A stretch of 64,000 nucleotides of DNA from Candidatus Moraniibacteriota bacterium (GCA_003543115.1 DPJH01000036.1:28290-92289); one strand, 5' to 3'. Positions 53,925 through 62,588 are shown, counted from the stretch's first letter. Program-made: numbers and translations. Notes: generated from the sequence alone by a model not told the origin.

Positions 53925-54156
53925 AATCTGGAGTTTTTAAATTAGAGCATGGCATAAAATATGTCTAGTCCATTTTTTCTGTAACCCGGAATATTCAGAA
54001 TTATCCTTGAAACACAAAAGAGGCAAAGTTGTATATCTTAAGCTTAAAAATACTCTAGAAATTAATTCATAGCTTGGTGGGGCTTATATTTGGGAACATT
54101 CTGAGCATTTTTACAATTTTAATTTGATTAATAATCAACTCCCAGGGCTTTTCTAA
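53925..54156 (+). pseudogene. Decayed coding fragment
   Basis: The 347-nt gap before the KAP gene holds, in one frame from 53983, NPEYSELSLKHKRGKVVY and, after a single TAG, LGGAYIWEHSEHFYNFNL up to a TAA at 54154. A further piece (SGVFKLEHGIKYV, from about 53930) lies in another frame upstream. Composition looks like protein. A gene inactivated by a frameshift and a stop is likely, its family unknown. Confidence 0.35.
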
Positions 54157-54204
54157 AGTTAGTAAAGTGTTAAAATTAGTATAATTAACTACTTTTTCTA
54201 CCAT

Positions 54205-56004
54205 ATGAATAAATATATTGAAGATTATTTGGATTATTATTGCACTTTAAAAGAGCCGGGATATGCAGTGCTGATAAAGGGTCCTTGGGGTGCTGGAAAA
54301 ACTTGGTTTATCAAGAAATACATAAAAAAATTAGAAACTCAAAAACAGAAAGTCTTATATGTTAGTCTTTATGGGATGACATCATTTTCAGAAATAGAGG
54401 ATATACTTTTTCAGCAATTACATCCAGTACTTTCTTCAAAAAAGATGGTGCTTGCTGGAAAAGTTATGAAAGGATTATTAAAAACAACTCTTAAAATTGA
54501 CCTAAATCAAGATTCTAAAGAAGATGTTTCAGTAAGTTCTCAAGTGCCAGATATAGACATTCCAGAGTATCTCAAGAATACTCAAAATTGTATTATTGTG
54601 TTTGATGATCTGGAGCGTTGTAGATTAGAGATTGATAATGTAATGGGATACATAAATCACTTTATTGAGCATCAGGGTTTGCGAGTAATGATAGTTGCGA
54701 ATGAAGAAGAAATTGAGAGTAGCGACGAAAGTTCGAAATTATATTTAAGAATTAAAGAAAAGCTCATTGGAAAAACATTCGAGATTAAAGCAAATTTTAA
54801 AGAAGCAGTTGAAGATTATATTGGCACAATATCAAACTCAGAAGCAAAGAAGTTTCTGAAAGATAATATAGGAGTAGTTAGTGAAGTATATGCTTTATCG
54901 GGATATGACAATCTTAGACATTTAAAACAAGCGCTTTGGGACTTTGAACGGCTATATTTGTCTTTACCAGAAAGTGTTAGGTCTAACAATGAATTAATGT
55001 TACACCTTCTAAAATTGTTATTGGTATTTTCTTTTGAAATAAGACAAGGAAAGATTAAGGCGACAGATATTGGAAAGATAAGCGATGCATATTGGGGATT
55101 GCATTTTGATCCAAATGAAAATGGGGGAACGCCCTTATCTAATTTTATAAAAAAGTATAACAGTTTAAGTTTCCCAGGCTTGCTTTTGGGTCATAAGTGT
55201 TGGGTTGATTTTTTGGACAAGGGGACATTAGATAAAGAAGCTATTAAAGAAGCTGTCCTCAGTAGTGTATATTATCAAGATGAGAGTACACCCGATTGGA
55301 AAAAGTTATGGTATTTTAGGGAGTTGACAAACAAGGAATATGGCGAAATACTGAAAGAAGTCAATAAAAATTATAAAAAAAGAGCTTACGATAACTTAGG
55401 TATCTTTAAGCATATATTCGGTGCTTTTTTGCGTTTATCAGAGGCTGGTCTCTTTAAAAAATCAAAAGCAACCATAATCAAAGAGGGAGAGCAATACATT
55501 AAATATTTAAAAGGTAAAAATCTACTACCAAAAGAAGTAGAGGAAATATCGTCTTTCTATGATTCATATGATGGACTTCAATTTCATAGTGTTGATACTG
55601 CAGAGTTTAAAAATATGCAGAATTATATAAATGAAAAAATAAGAGAAGCAAATATTGAAAAAATGCCAGATGCTGGCAAAAACCTACTAAAAATAATGAG
55701 AGAAGACATTAATAGATTTTCCCGAATGATTCATATTTGTAATTCAGAAGAACAAATATATTATAAAATCCCTATCCTTAAATATATAAAACCAAAAGAA
55801 TTTGTTGCCGCCTTTTTGTCGCTCAAACCAGCAGATAGGAGAATTGTCGTCTCAACCTTCAGTAGGCGGTATCAGTTTAATGATAAAGAACTGATTGAAG
55901 AATTAGATTGGCTTAAAAGTGTTAAGGACATGATAGAAAAACAAGCAAAAAAGAAAAAGGGGTTAGTGGTTATGTGGTTAATTTATTTTTTGTACCAGCA
56001 TTAG
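54205..56004 (+). CDS. KAP-family P-loop NTPase
   Basis: 599 residues. Walker A KGPWGAGKTWFIKKYI (about 24-39), Walker B CIIVFDDLERCRLEID (about 130-145), as in KAP NTPases, many of which belong to antiphage or surface systems. A long helical C-terminal part follows with no membrane segment. Near the end the zero frame has A-AAA-AAG (55947-55953) and stops soon after. A -1 shift there opens a frame ending at 56057 that adds VPALEGIIGKLEELKKAETKE, which looks more like a natural end. Either a programmed shift, a recent mutation or a sequencing indel. The partner genes usual in defence systems are not evident. Confidence 0.75.
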   Translation: MNKYIEDYLDYYCTLKEPGYAVLIKGPWGAGKTWFIKKYIKKLETQKQKVLYVSLYGMTSFSEIEDILFQQLHPVLSSKKMVLAGKVMKGLLKTTLKIDLNQDSKEDVSVSSQVPDIDIPEYLKNTQNCIIVFDDLERCRLEIDNVMGYINHFIEHQGLRVMIVANEEEIESSDESSKLYLRIKEKLIGKTFEIKANFKEAVEDYIGTISNSEAKKFLKDNIGVVSEVYALSGYDNLRHLKQALWDFERLYLSLPESVRSNNELMLHLLKLLLVFSFEIRQGKIKATDIGKISDAYWGLHFDPNENGGTPLSNFIKKYNSLSFPGLLLGHKCWVDFLDKGTLDKEAIKEAVLSSVYYQDESTPDWKKLWYFRELTNKEYGEILKEVNKNYKKRAYDNLGIFKHIFGAFLRLSEAGLFKKSKATIIKEGEQYIKYLKGKNLLPKEVEEISSFYDSYDGLQFHSVDTAEFKNMQNYINEKIREANIEKMPDAGKNLLKIMREDINRFSRMIHICNSEEQIYYKIPILKYIKPKEFVAAFLSLKPADRRIVVSTFSRRYQFNDKELIEELDWLKSVKDMIEKQAKKKKGLVVMWLIYFLYQH

Positions 56005-56130
56005 AAGGAATTATTGGGAAATTGGAAGAATTAAAAAAGGCGGAAACAAAAGAGTAGTTGCATAGAATTTTAAATATATATTTTGTTCATAAATCCAGTT
56101 CTAACCGCATTCACTAGCCAGCTCATGTAA

Positions 56131-56162
56131 AAAAACAAGCTTTTTAGGAGACTTGTTTTTTT
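56131..56162 (+). terminator. Terminator after the KAP gene
   Basis: AAACAAG and CTTGTTT stem with a 12-nt loop and T-run. Confidence 0.7.
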
Positions 56163-56163
56163 G

Positions 56164-56192
56164 TTGACAATAGCAAAATTTTTTATTAAAGT
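56164..56192 (+). promoter_or_regulatory. Promoter before the 146-residue gene
   Basis: TTGACA (56164-56169), 17 nt, TAAAGT (56187-56192). The -35 begins directly after the previous terminator. Leader of about 50 nt. Confidence 0.65.
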
Positions 56193-56250
56193 TTATAGAT
56201 GCGTGAATGGAGTTGTTTTTGTTATTTATTAATAGTGATGGAGGGAAGAT

Positions 56251-56691
56251 ATGCCACAAATGTCTAAGGCGCGACCGTATTTGCCTGGTAGCTTGGATAC
56301 GTTTGGAAATGCGGCGAGCATGTTCGTTCGTCAATTCCAGTTTCCTGATTTCTTCGAAGAATGCGACAAGTTCTTGTCGATTGATAGCGACAATCGCCAT
56401 TTTGACAAAGAGCGTTTTGCAAAATGCCTCAAGAAGCATGCAGGAATCGAAAGTGATATTGAAGAATGGAAACTCGAAGGCTGGCTTCTTGGGGCGACCG
56501 ATGCGGAAATCATGGCCTTCTTGAGGGATGTTGTCGGGCTGGAAATGAGAATGCCCTGGACCGGATTTAGGATTATGGCATCAAAATATCCGAATGGACA
56601 TACTATCTGGCACTTCCAACTTTTTGCCAAGCATCCGGAAAGTGGAGCAGAAATTTTCACAGGATCTGTCGCACCAAATGTAGAACAATAA
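56251..56691 (+). CDS. Hypothetical soluble protein
   Basis: 146 residues with GGAGGG six nt before the ATG. It has no signal or membrane part. Visible: FFEECDKFLSID, LEGWLLGATDAEIMAFLRDV and WTGFRIMASKYPNGHTIWHF. GC content and codon use look higher than in the flanking genes, which hints at transfer. It has its own promoter and terminator. No family recognised. Confidence 0.6.
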   Translation: MPQMSKARPYLPGSLDTFGNAASMFVRQFQFPDFFEECDKFLSIDSDNRHFDKERFAKCLKKHAGIESDIEEWKLEGWLLGATDAEIMAFLRDVVGLEMRMPWTGFRIMASKYPNGHTIWHFQLFAKHPESGAEIFTGSVAPNVEQ

Positions 56692-56720
56692 GTGTGGGTA
56701 TAAACGAATGCCCAAGCCAA

Positions 56721-56751
56721 GACTCAGCAGCAATGCTGGGTCTTTTTTTTT
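56721..56751 (+). terminator. Terminator
   Basis: GACTCAGCA and TGCTGGGTC around GCAA, followed by eight or more T. Confidence 0.88.
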
Positions 56752-56813
56752 AAATCAAGGAATTTATTCAGAGAATGTGATAAAATTAGAATATAAAAGC
56801 TATTTATTATTTT

Positions 56814-57560
56814 ATGGAAAATTTTGGAAAGCCGAATTTTAGCAAAAAAATTGAATCCCAGGAAAAAGAGATGGATCCAAAAATAAAGGTCAGGATTCCA
56901 ACCAAGAATGATGAGATCAAAAGAATAAGATATACATTGGAAAAAATCGATTGGTTAAAAGCAAATGGTTATTATCCGGATTTTATAATTTTGCCTGAGT
57001 ATTTTCAAACTATTGCGAAAAAATTACTCCTAAAAGAAGTTACTATGGGTGAGATGGGATATGATGAAATCAATAACAATCTGGAGTATTCTCCAGATGA
57101 CTATTTAGAAACTGATGAATATTTAAAGCAAGAGATAGTTCCTAAAATTAAAGAAGTAGTAAAGGTTTTTCTTAAATGGAATTCTGAATGGGGATTTAAG
57201 GTTTTTGGCGAATATTCAATACTGCTTACAAAATATGGAACCGGAGGCAGTTATAAAATTAATAAGGATGCGGTGATATCTCATGTCAGAATGAATGAGG
57301 GCAGGGATTATTATAAAACGGCTGTCCACGAAATGGTTCATCTGGGAATAGAAGATATCATTGTTAATAAATTTAATTTATCACATGATGAAAAAGAGAG
57401 GGTGGTGGATTTGATAATTAAAGACATCATAGGATTACCTCTTGAGTCCATATGGAAAGAAGGTGATGGTGAATTAGTGAAATTGAATGAATTTGTTACT
57501 CCAGAGACTATCAGCGATTTGCCGAGTGCGATTGAAAAATATCAAAACAACAATAAATGA
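56814..57560 (+). CDS. Putative HExxH metalloprotease, paralogue 1
   Basis: 248 residues. The motif TAVHEMVHLGIEDIIV at about 179-194 gives HExxH; the following FNLSHDEKERVVDLI supplies acidic residues for a third zinc ligand. Conserved with the paralogue at 59292: RIPTKNDEIKRI, EINNNLEYSPDDYLE and SILLTKYGTGGSY. No signal peptide, so probably cytoplasmic. The family is not recognised by name, and zinc binding is inferred from the motif. Confidence 0.6.
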   Translation: MENFGKPNFSKKIESQEKEMDPKIKVRIPTKNDEIKRIRYTLEKIDWLKANGYYPDFIILPEYFQTIAKKLLLKEVTMGEMGYDEINNNLEYSPDDYLETDEYLKQEIVPKIKEVVKVFLKWNSEWGFKVFGEYSILLTKYGTGGSYKINKDAVISHVRMNEGRDYYKTAVHEMVHLGIEDIIVNKFNLSHDEKERVVDLIIKDIIGLPLESIWKEGDGELVKLNEFVTPETISDLPSAIEKYQNNNK

Positions 57561-57667
57561 TTTAAAAATGGCTTAGTGAGTGGAGAATGTTGTTGGTAAT
57601 GTATGTGGTTGCTTTTTTCATTGACCAAGTCCAGGAATTATTTCAATAGGATGATATGGGGGTGTGC

Positions 57668-57673
57668 TATAAT
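57668..57673 (+). promoter_or_regulatory. Extended -10 box before the SIMPL gene
   Basis: TGTGC-TATAAT with no good -35. Start would be near 57680, ATG at 57701. Confidence 0.5.
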
Positions 57674-57700
57674 ATGTTTATAAATCATTAAATAAGAAAT

Positions 57701-58435
57701 ATGCAAAAAGCACATGTGTGGTTAATCTCGTTCCTAATCTTTGTTGTTGGAGCCATTGTGATTGTGGCCTTAGTAACGGCAAGCAAAAGCAAAGAAGAAG
57801 ATCGCTTTTCCGTTTCAGCTAGTGCCTCTGTCTATGCCAAGGCTGATATTGCCAATCTGAATGTAGGGGTAAAATCTGGAACCATGAAAACTGCCGCTGA
57901 TGCTTCGCAAGAAAGTGCCAAAAAGATGAATGGTATCGTTGATGAATTAAAAAAGCTTAAGATCGAAGAAAAAGATATAAAAACCAGTGATTATAATCTA
58001 ACCCCTATTTATAACTGGACTGAAAGCAAGGGGCAGGAACTGGATGGATATGAGGTGACGCAGACATTGAATTTGAAAATTAGAGATCTGAATATGATTG
58101 GAGATGTGATAGCCAAGACTACGCAACAAGGCGCTAACCAGATCGGCAATATCAGCTTTACGATTGATGATGAATTTGCTTTAAAAAATCAAGCGCGAGA
58201 GCTAGCCATTGAAAAGGCCAAGGAAAAAGCCGCTTTGATTGCTAAGCAATCCGGTATGAAACTAGGATCGATCAAGAATGTCGTTGAAGATTCAACTGCT
58301 CCGGTTTATCCGACATATTCCAATGCCAAGCTAGACATGGCTGGCTCAGGAAAAGAAGCAGTGACCACTCCCACTATTCAAACCGGGCAGAATGAAATCA
58401 AGATTGAAGTGACGCTAACCTATGAAGTGAAATAA
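57701..58435 (+). CDS. SIMPL domain (DUF541) protein
   Basis: 244 residues. N-terminal membrane anchor or signal (about 7-29), then the SIMPL core: VSASASVYAKADIANLNVGV, DIKTSDYNLTPIYNW, GYEVTQTLNLKIRDLNMIG, KNQARELAIEKAKEKAALIA and a C-terminal EIKIEVTLTYEV. SIMPL/BP26-like proteins form rings outside the membrane; the function is debated. It has its own promoter and terminator. Confidence 0.87.
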   Translation: MQKAHVWLISFLIFVVGAIVIVALVTASKSKEEDRFSVSASASVYAKADIANLNVGVKSGTMKTAADASQESAKKMNGIVDELKKLKIEEKDIKTSDYNLTPIYNWTESKGQELDGYEVTQTLNLKIRDLNMIGDVIAKTTQQGANQIGNISFTIDDEFALKNQARELAIEKAKEKAALIAKQSGMKLGSIKNVVEDSTAPVYPTYSNAKLDMAGSGKEAVTTPTIQTGQNEIKIEVTLTYEVK

Positions 58436-58477
58436 TTATGACTCACCTTGAGTAATGCAAAATTACGAATCTAAAAT

Positions 58478-58505
58478 AAAAACGGCCTTAGGGCTGTTTT
58501 TTTTG
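58478..58505 (+). terminator. Terminator after the SIMPL gene
   Basis: AAAACGGCC/GGGCTGTTTT stem with a TTA loop and T-run. Confidence 0.8.
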
Positions 58506-58520
58506 TGGTGCAATAAAATA

Positions 58521-58549
58521 TTGACGGCATAAAAAGGCTATGCTATGAT
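58521..58549 (+). promoter_or_regulatory. Promoter of the deaminase-like gene
   Basis: TTGACG (58521-58526), 17 nt ending in TGC, TATGAT (58544-58549). Transcription would begin near 58556, at the first ATG, so the downstream ATG with a ribosome binding site is preferred. Confidence 0.65.
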
Positions 58550-58584
58550 TTTTTATCATGAACATTTACAAAAGGAGAAATGAC

Positions 58585-59124
58585 ATGTATGGGATAAATC
58601 CACAAATAGTAGAATATCGTCGCAAACTTGGTTTGAATATCGGAGAGCATTGGCAAATGATGACAGCTGGCTTTGTTTGGTTTTTAGCGGATCAGGCTAG
58701 GATAGTCGCGCTACAAAGCTCGTTGTCCTATCGGGTTTTCCCAGTGGGTTGTGCCCTATTGGCTTTCAATCCCGATGCCTTTCATTATGAACAAGTACAT
58801 AAGGTTTTTCGGGGAGCCAATATGAAAATCGGAAAGAGCAATCCGAAAATCTGCGCTGAACAAGTTGCGATTAATGCTGCCCGCTCGGAAGGTTATAAGC
58901 TGATTGTGGGGATGGCAATCGCTGCCAATGTCCAGCCGGATGACAAAAGCGGGCTGGTTTCAAAAACCCTGCATCCGTGCTGTGACTGCAGGGAATCCTT
59001 CAAAATATTGCCGGAAATTCGTCCTGACATGAGGATCATTTCCGTCCATTTGGAGGATGATGGAATTTTTGAAGAATATTCTGTGGAAGAGTTATGGGCA
59101 ATGCACGACTGCATCAAAAATTAA
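58585..59124 (+). CDS. Cytidine-deaminase-like zinc protein
   Basis: 179 residues from the ATG at 58585, with AAGGAG 7 nt upstream; an ATG at 58558 lies at the predicted transcript start and is less likely. The motif PKICAEQVAINAARSEG has C-A-E where most deaminases have H-A-E or C-A-E (the latter as in free cytidine deaminases), and HPCCDCRESF gives P-C-x-x-C, so the zinc site is complete. Possible substrates: cytidine or a modified base. Codon use resembles the 56251 gene rather than the housekeeping genes. Own promoter and terminator. Confidence 0.65.
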   Translation: MYGINPQIVEYRRKLGLNIGEHWQMMTAGFVWFLADQARIVALQSSLSYRVFPVGCALLAFNPDAFHYEQVHKVFRGANMKIGKSNPKICAEQVAINAARSEGYKLIVGMAIAANVQPDDKSGLVSKTLHPCCDCRESFKILPEIRPDMRIISVHLEDDGIFEEYSVEELWAMHDCIKN

Positions 59125-59145
59125 TGGTTTATCAAAACCAACAGT

Positions 59146-59177
59146 GGCATCCAAGCTTATCGGATGCCTTTTATTTT
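59146..59177 (+). terminator. Terminator
   Basis: GGCATCC/GGATGCC stem, 9-nt loop, TTTTATTTT. Confidence 0.85.
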
Positions 59178-59291
59178 ATGAAATTGTGAAATAAATTCAA
59201 AACTTAATAATGTGTCTAATTCTTTTTTATCTGCCTCAAATGCTATAGGATTGTGATATAATTAAGGTATTAAAAAATCATTTGTTTTTCC

Positions 59292-60011
59292 ATGGAAAGT
59301 TTTACACCTAAGTTTGAATCTAGAGAAATTGAACCAAAAATCAGAGTCAGGATTCCCACTAAAAATGATGAAATCAAAAGAATTAAGTATACACTGGAAA
59401 AAATTAGCTGGTATAAGGAACATAATCTTTATCCACATAATACAGTTTTGCCAAAATATTTTTCAGACTTGGCAGAGGAGTTGCTTTCAGGACGTTTGGC
59501 AATTAGTATAGAAGAAGATGAAATTAATAATAATTTAGAATATTCCCCGGAAGATTATTTAGAAATATACGAATTCTTGAATAAAGAGATAATTCCAAAA
59601 ACTAAAGAGATTATGGCAATTTTTAGAAAATGGGAGTCTGATTGGGGATTCAAGTGCTTTGAAGAATATTCAATTTTATTAACTAAATATGGAACAGGAG
59701 GGAGTTATCATGAAGATACCGGAATAATTAAGGTCAGAATGGATGATAGTAGAAATTATTTTGAAGCGGCTATTCACGAACTTATCCATATTGGAATAGA
59801 GAGATTAATTATCGAAAAATTCAATCTTTCGCAGCAGGAAAAAGAAAGGGTCGTTGATTTGATTTATACTAACATTTTAAAATTGCCCGGACGGGTTATG
59901 CAAAATGAAAATGATGATAAGAATCTGGCTAGGTTAAATGAATTTATAACCGAAGAATATATCAATGATTTGCCAAGCGCGATTGAAAAATATAAGCAGA
60001 GCAAAAAGTAA
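59292..60011 (+). CDS. Putative HExxH metalloprotease, paralogue 2
   Basis: 239 residues, close relative of the 56814 gene along the whole length: RIPTKNDEIKRI, EINNNLEYSPEDYLE, LTKYGTGGSYHEDTG and AAIHELIHIGIERLI with HExxH. DNA divergence is clear, so the duplication is old. -10 box TATAAT with TGTGA just upstream (around 59256). It lies 19 nt before rdgB, so the two may share a transcript. Confidence 0.6.
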   Translation: MESFTPKFESREIEPKIRVRIPTKNDEIKRIKYTLEKISWYKEHNLYPHNTVLPKYFSDLAEELLSGRLAISIEEDEINNNLEYSPEDYLEIYEFLNKEIIPKTKEIMAIFRKWESDWGFKCFEEYSILLTKYGTGGSYHEDTGIIKVRMDDSRNYFEAAIHELIHIGIERLIIEKFNLSQQEKERVVDLIYTNILKLPGRVMQNENDDKNLARLNEFITEEYINDLPSAIEKYKQSKK

Positions 60012-60030
60012 TTCGAATAAGTAGTTTTTT

Positions 60031-60642
60031 ATGAAGAAGGAAATTTTGATTGCCACTGAAAATTTGGGAAAAGCCAAAGAAATAGAAGAAATTTTCAAAG
60101 ACACAGATTACAAATTGAGATTTCTCTATGAATTTCAAGATCAAAAAGGAGAATTGGATATTCAGGAAAATGCCAAGAGTTTTGAAGGCAATGCTTTGAT
60201 CAAAGCCATCATAGTGGGTGAAAAATTTAAGATGTTTACTTTGGCGGATGATAGCGGAATCTGTGTGGATGTTCTTGGTGGGATGCCTGGGGTATACTCA
60301 GCTCGATATTCCGAAGAAAAGACAGCTGAATCTAATAATGCTAAGCTGTTGGCAGAGCTTAAAGATGTTCCTATAGAGAGGAGGTATAGTCATTTCCATT
60401 GTGCGGTGGCAATTTATGATCCCAAAACTAATTTTATTGAAACAGTAGAGGGGAAATTTGAAGGCAGGATAGCCATATCTCCAAAAGGGAACGGATTTGG
60501 CTATAATCCGATTTTTCTTAGCAAGGATTTTGATTATCAAAAGACCAGTGCTGAACTAGAAAAAGAAAAGCTGATCAGTATTAACCATCGTGGCAAGGCT
60601 TTTCGAAAAGCCATTGAAGTCTTAAATAAATATTTTTCTTAG
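60031..60642 (+). CDS. rdgB: RdgB/HAM1-type non-canonical purine NTP pyrophosphatase
   Basis: 203 residues. Motifs ILIATENLGKAKEI, FEGNALIKAI, TLADDSGICVDVLGGMPGVY, SARYSE and the C-terminal SINHRGKAFRKA match RdgB. It hydrolyses ITP, dITP and XTP to keep deaminated purines out of nucleic acids. Interesting next to a deaminase-like gene. Confidence 0.92.
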   Translation: MKKEILIATENLGKAKEIEEIFKDTDYKLRFLYEFQDQKGELDIQENAKSFEGNALIKAIIVGEKFKMFTLADDSGICVDVLGGMPGVYSARYSEEKTAESNNAKLLAELKDVPIERRYSHFHCAVAIYDPKTNFIETVEGKFEGRIAISPKGNGFGYNPIFLSKDFDYQKTSAELEKEKLISINHRGKAFRKAIEVLNKYFS

Positions 60643-60654
60643 TAAATAACTTAA

Positions 60655-60702
60655 AATAAAAAAGGTGCTCGAGGCTGCTGGTTGGCAGTTTTTTCGAGCA
60701 CC
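60655..60702 (-). terminator. Terminator of the beta-barrel-like gene
   Basis: Minus strand GGTGCTCGA/TCGAGCACC stem with an inner CTGC/GCAG hairpin, followed by TTTTTTATTTT. 26 nt past the stop of the 60729 gene. Confidence 0.85.
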
Positions 60703-60728
60703 TTCAGAGTGAAATTCAAGCCTTCATT

Positions 60729-61469
60729 TTAGAATGCGTAGCTTATGCCGACTCTCGGCACATATTCGTCTTGTCTGACATCGCTGTCGGATTTGATAGT
60801 CGCAAGATAAATATCGATCCCTGCGTTGAGCGAGGTGTTTTGGTTGATTTGGTAGGTTATTTTCGGACAAATATCTATGATCAAAGCTTTTTGTGCGCCA
60901 TAGCCTCCGAGATCCGCCTCGAATTGGGTATTTAAGCTTGCTTTCCATTGGTCGCTCAGCGCATAATCAAGATCGATTTTGGGTATGACATATAGCCCGG
61001 TATTCCTCTTGTCATACTGGCCGTTAACCGGAAAGTCATATTCGATTCTGAGTCCAGGAGTTATGCTAAATTGGCCCATTTGGAATGAATTGCTGATTTC
61101 AAAATTGACCTGCAGAACATCATTTTTATAGAACTCATTCTTGTCGGGAAACAAGGAAAAGTATGATCCCCCAAGGGTTATGAAACCTAGATGGTAGAGA
61201 GCATTCAGATCGATTTCTGTTGCAGCATTATCGCCAATGCCATCAAATGATGCGGGCAACGAATTCCATAGCGAGAATTCCAATCCATTGCCGAAAGCAT
61301 GTCCTACGCATGTTTGAATGACAGGGTTTTTGTATTTCTCAAATCCGCTGCCAAGCACGTACGATTCGCGCCAGTCAGATGAAAAATAAGAACCGACAGC
61401 AAAAGCATTTGAAGTTAATAGCATCGACATAAATACTGCGACTACAGCTGGGAACAATAATTTTTTCAT
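60729..61469 (-). CDS. Secreted beta-barrel-like protein (outer-membrane type)
   Basis: 246 residues. Signal peptide with AFA cut near residue 25 (LLTSNAFAVG). The mature part is made of alternating short amphipathic strands (FGNGLEFSLWNSL, FITLGGSYFSLFP, QFSITPGLRIEYDFP) and ends in RVGISYAF, a C-terminal aromatic as in outer-membrane beta-barrels. GGGAGG lies 6 nt before the ATG. Candidate Phyla Radiation cells are thought to lack an outer membrane, so this gene is unexpected: horizontally acquired, or the fold is used differently. Richer in GC than neighbours. Confidence 0.6.
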   Translation of the reverse strand: MKKLLFPAVVAVFMSMLLTSNAFAVGSYFSSDWRESYVLGSGFEKYKNPVIQTCVGHAFGNGLEFSLWNSLPASFDGIGDNAATEIDLNALYHLGFITLGGSYFSLFPDKNEFYKNDVLQVNFEISNSFQMGQFSITPGLRIEYDFPVNGQYDKRNTGLYVIPKIDLDYALSDQWKASLNTQFEADLGGYGAQKALIIDICPKITYQINQNTSLNAGIDIYLATIKSDSDVRQDEYVPRVGISYAF

Positions 61470-61684
61470 GATAGGCCTCCCTTTTTAGTGTTTGTGGAAA
61501 ACAGCGGTTATAGGGATAAATGCATAATCTGGACATGATTCACCTTGTTTTGTGAGCAATTAAATTGTAAAGGTACATTGAATAATAACTCATCTAATGC
61601 ATGTTGTCATATGGATAGTGATGACAATATTACGCATTATAGTTGAAAAATATCTTTTAAATAAAGAAAAATATTATATTATTT

Positions 61685-61713
61685 TTGACATATATAGAAA
61701 GTTATGACAAAAT
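61685..61713 (+). promoter_or_regulatory. Promoter of the TrmB-type gene
   Basis: TTGACA (61685-61690), 17 nt, CAAAAT (61708-61713). The ATG at 61720 would be the transcript start or lie within one or two bases of it, so the mRNA may be leaderless. Confidence 0.5.
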
Positions 61714-61719
61714 GATGAT

Positions 61720-62460
61720 ATGATAAAAGAACTGCAACTTATTGGTTTGGGGAAAAATGAAGCAACTATTTATGAAGCTTTGGTTAAGTATGGTCCGTGC
61801 AAAGCGGGGGTTTTGATCGCTAAATTGGATATCCATCGCAATTTAGTCTACCAATCCTTGGAAAAATTGATTCGCGAAGGCTATGTGACCAAAGTGAGTA
61901 CGAATGGTGTTTGGATTTTTCATATTACTGATCCTCATAGTCTGCTGGGTAATATGCGGCAAAAAGAGTCGATGGTGACTCAAATTATTAAAGAAATCCA
62001 AAAACAGCATCATAACTCTTTCCAGCAAATCGTGGTTTATGAGGGATTGGAAAGTTATCGTAATTATTGGATTTCATCACTGGAACGCTTTCCAAATGAA
62101 ACCGTTGATTATACCGTAGGAATTGAGCCAACTGATAAATGGATTGAAATTATGGGATCATCATTTGAACGATATTTGCAGCTAAGAGTAAAGAAAAAAA
62201 TCAAGTGGCAAACAATTCTTTTTAAGGTTACAGAAAGCGAAAGAAAAACTCTAGAAGAATATCCAGAATTGACAGAATACAGATTATGGCAGCAAGACGT
62301 TGACTTTATCGGAAATTTCAATGTGATTCACGATACGGTTATTTTACAAGTCGCGATTGAACCTTACCGCATCATTGAAATTCGAGACAAAAATCTAGTG
62401 TCGATCTTCAAGTTATATTTTGATATGATGTGGGAAAAATCAGAGCCTGTAGTGATTTAA
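61720..62460 (+). CDS. TrmB-family transcriptional regulator
   Basis: 246 residues. N-terminal winged helix of the TrmB kind (LQLIGLGKNEATIYEALVKY, then VYQSLEKLIREGYVTKV), a short coiled coil, and a C-terminal phospholipase-D-like/effector domain (VVYEGLESYRNYWISSLERF). The family is common in archaea for sugar control and is also found in Parcubacteria-like genomes. Target genes are unknown; it could control its neighbours. Confidence 0.8.
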   Translation: MIKELQLIGLGKNEATIYEALVKYGPCKAGVLIAKLDIHRNLVYQSLEKLIREGYVTKVSTNGVWIFHITDPHSLLGNMRQKESMVTQIIKEIQKQHHNSFQQIVVYEGLESYRNYWISSLERFPNETVDYTVGIEPTDKWIEIMGSSFERYLQLRVKKKIKWQTILFKVTESERKTLEEYPELTEYRLWQQDVDFIGNFNVIHDTVILQVAIEPYRIIEIRDKNLVSIFKLYFDMMWEKSEPVVI

Positions 62461-62516
62461 AATATAGGTTTCCGCTGAGTATCCAGGTTGTATTAAGCGT
62501 ATTAGCTTAAAATAGC

Positions 62517-62545
62517 AAAAAACATCCTTTCAAGGCTGTTTTTAT
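62517..62545 (+). terminator. Terminator after the TrmB-type gene
   Basis: AAAAACA-CCTT / AAGG-TGTTTTT stem with small bulges and T-run. Confidence 0.65.
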
Positions 62546-62588
62546 TTTATTAAATTGGCTTATTTGAGCCAATATACTACATTTTTGT

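Noticed and set aside
53858..54204. CRISPR array or RNA gene before the KAP NTPase
   Set aside because: No regular repeats or strong hairpins; the pattern is that of a decayed protein gene.
60664..60702. Terminator of rdgB on the plus strand
   Set aside because: The T-run follows the stem only on the minus strand, so it belongs to the beta-barrel-like gene.
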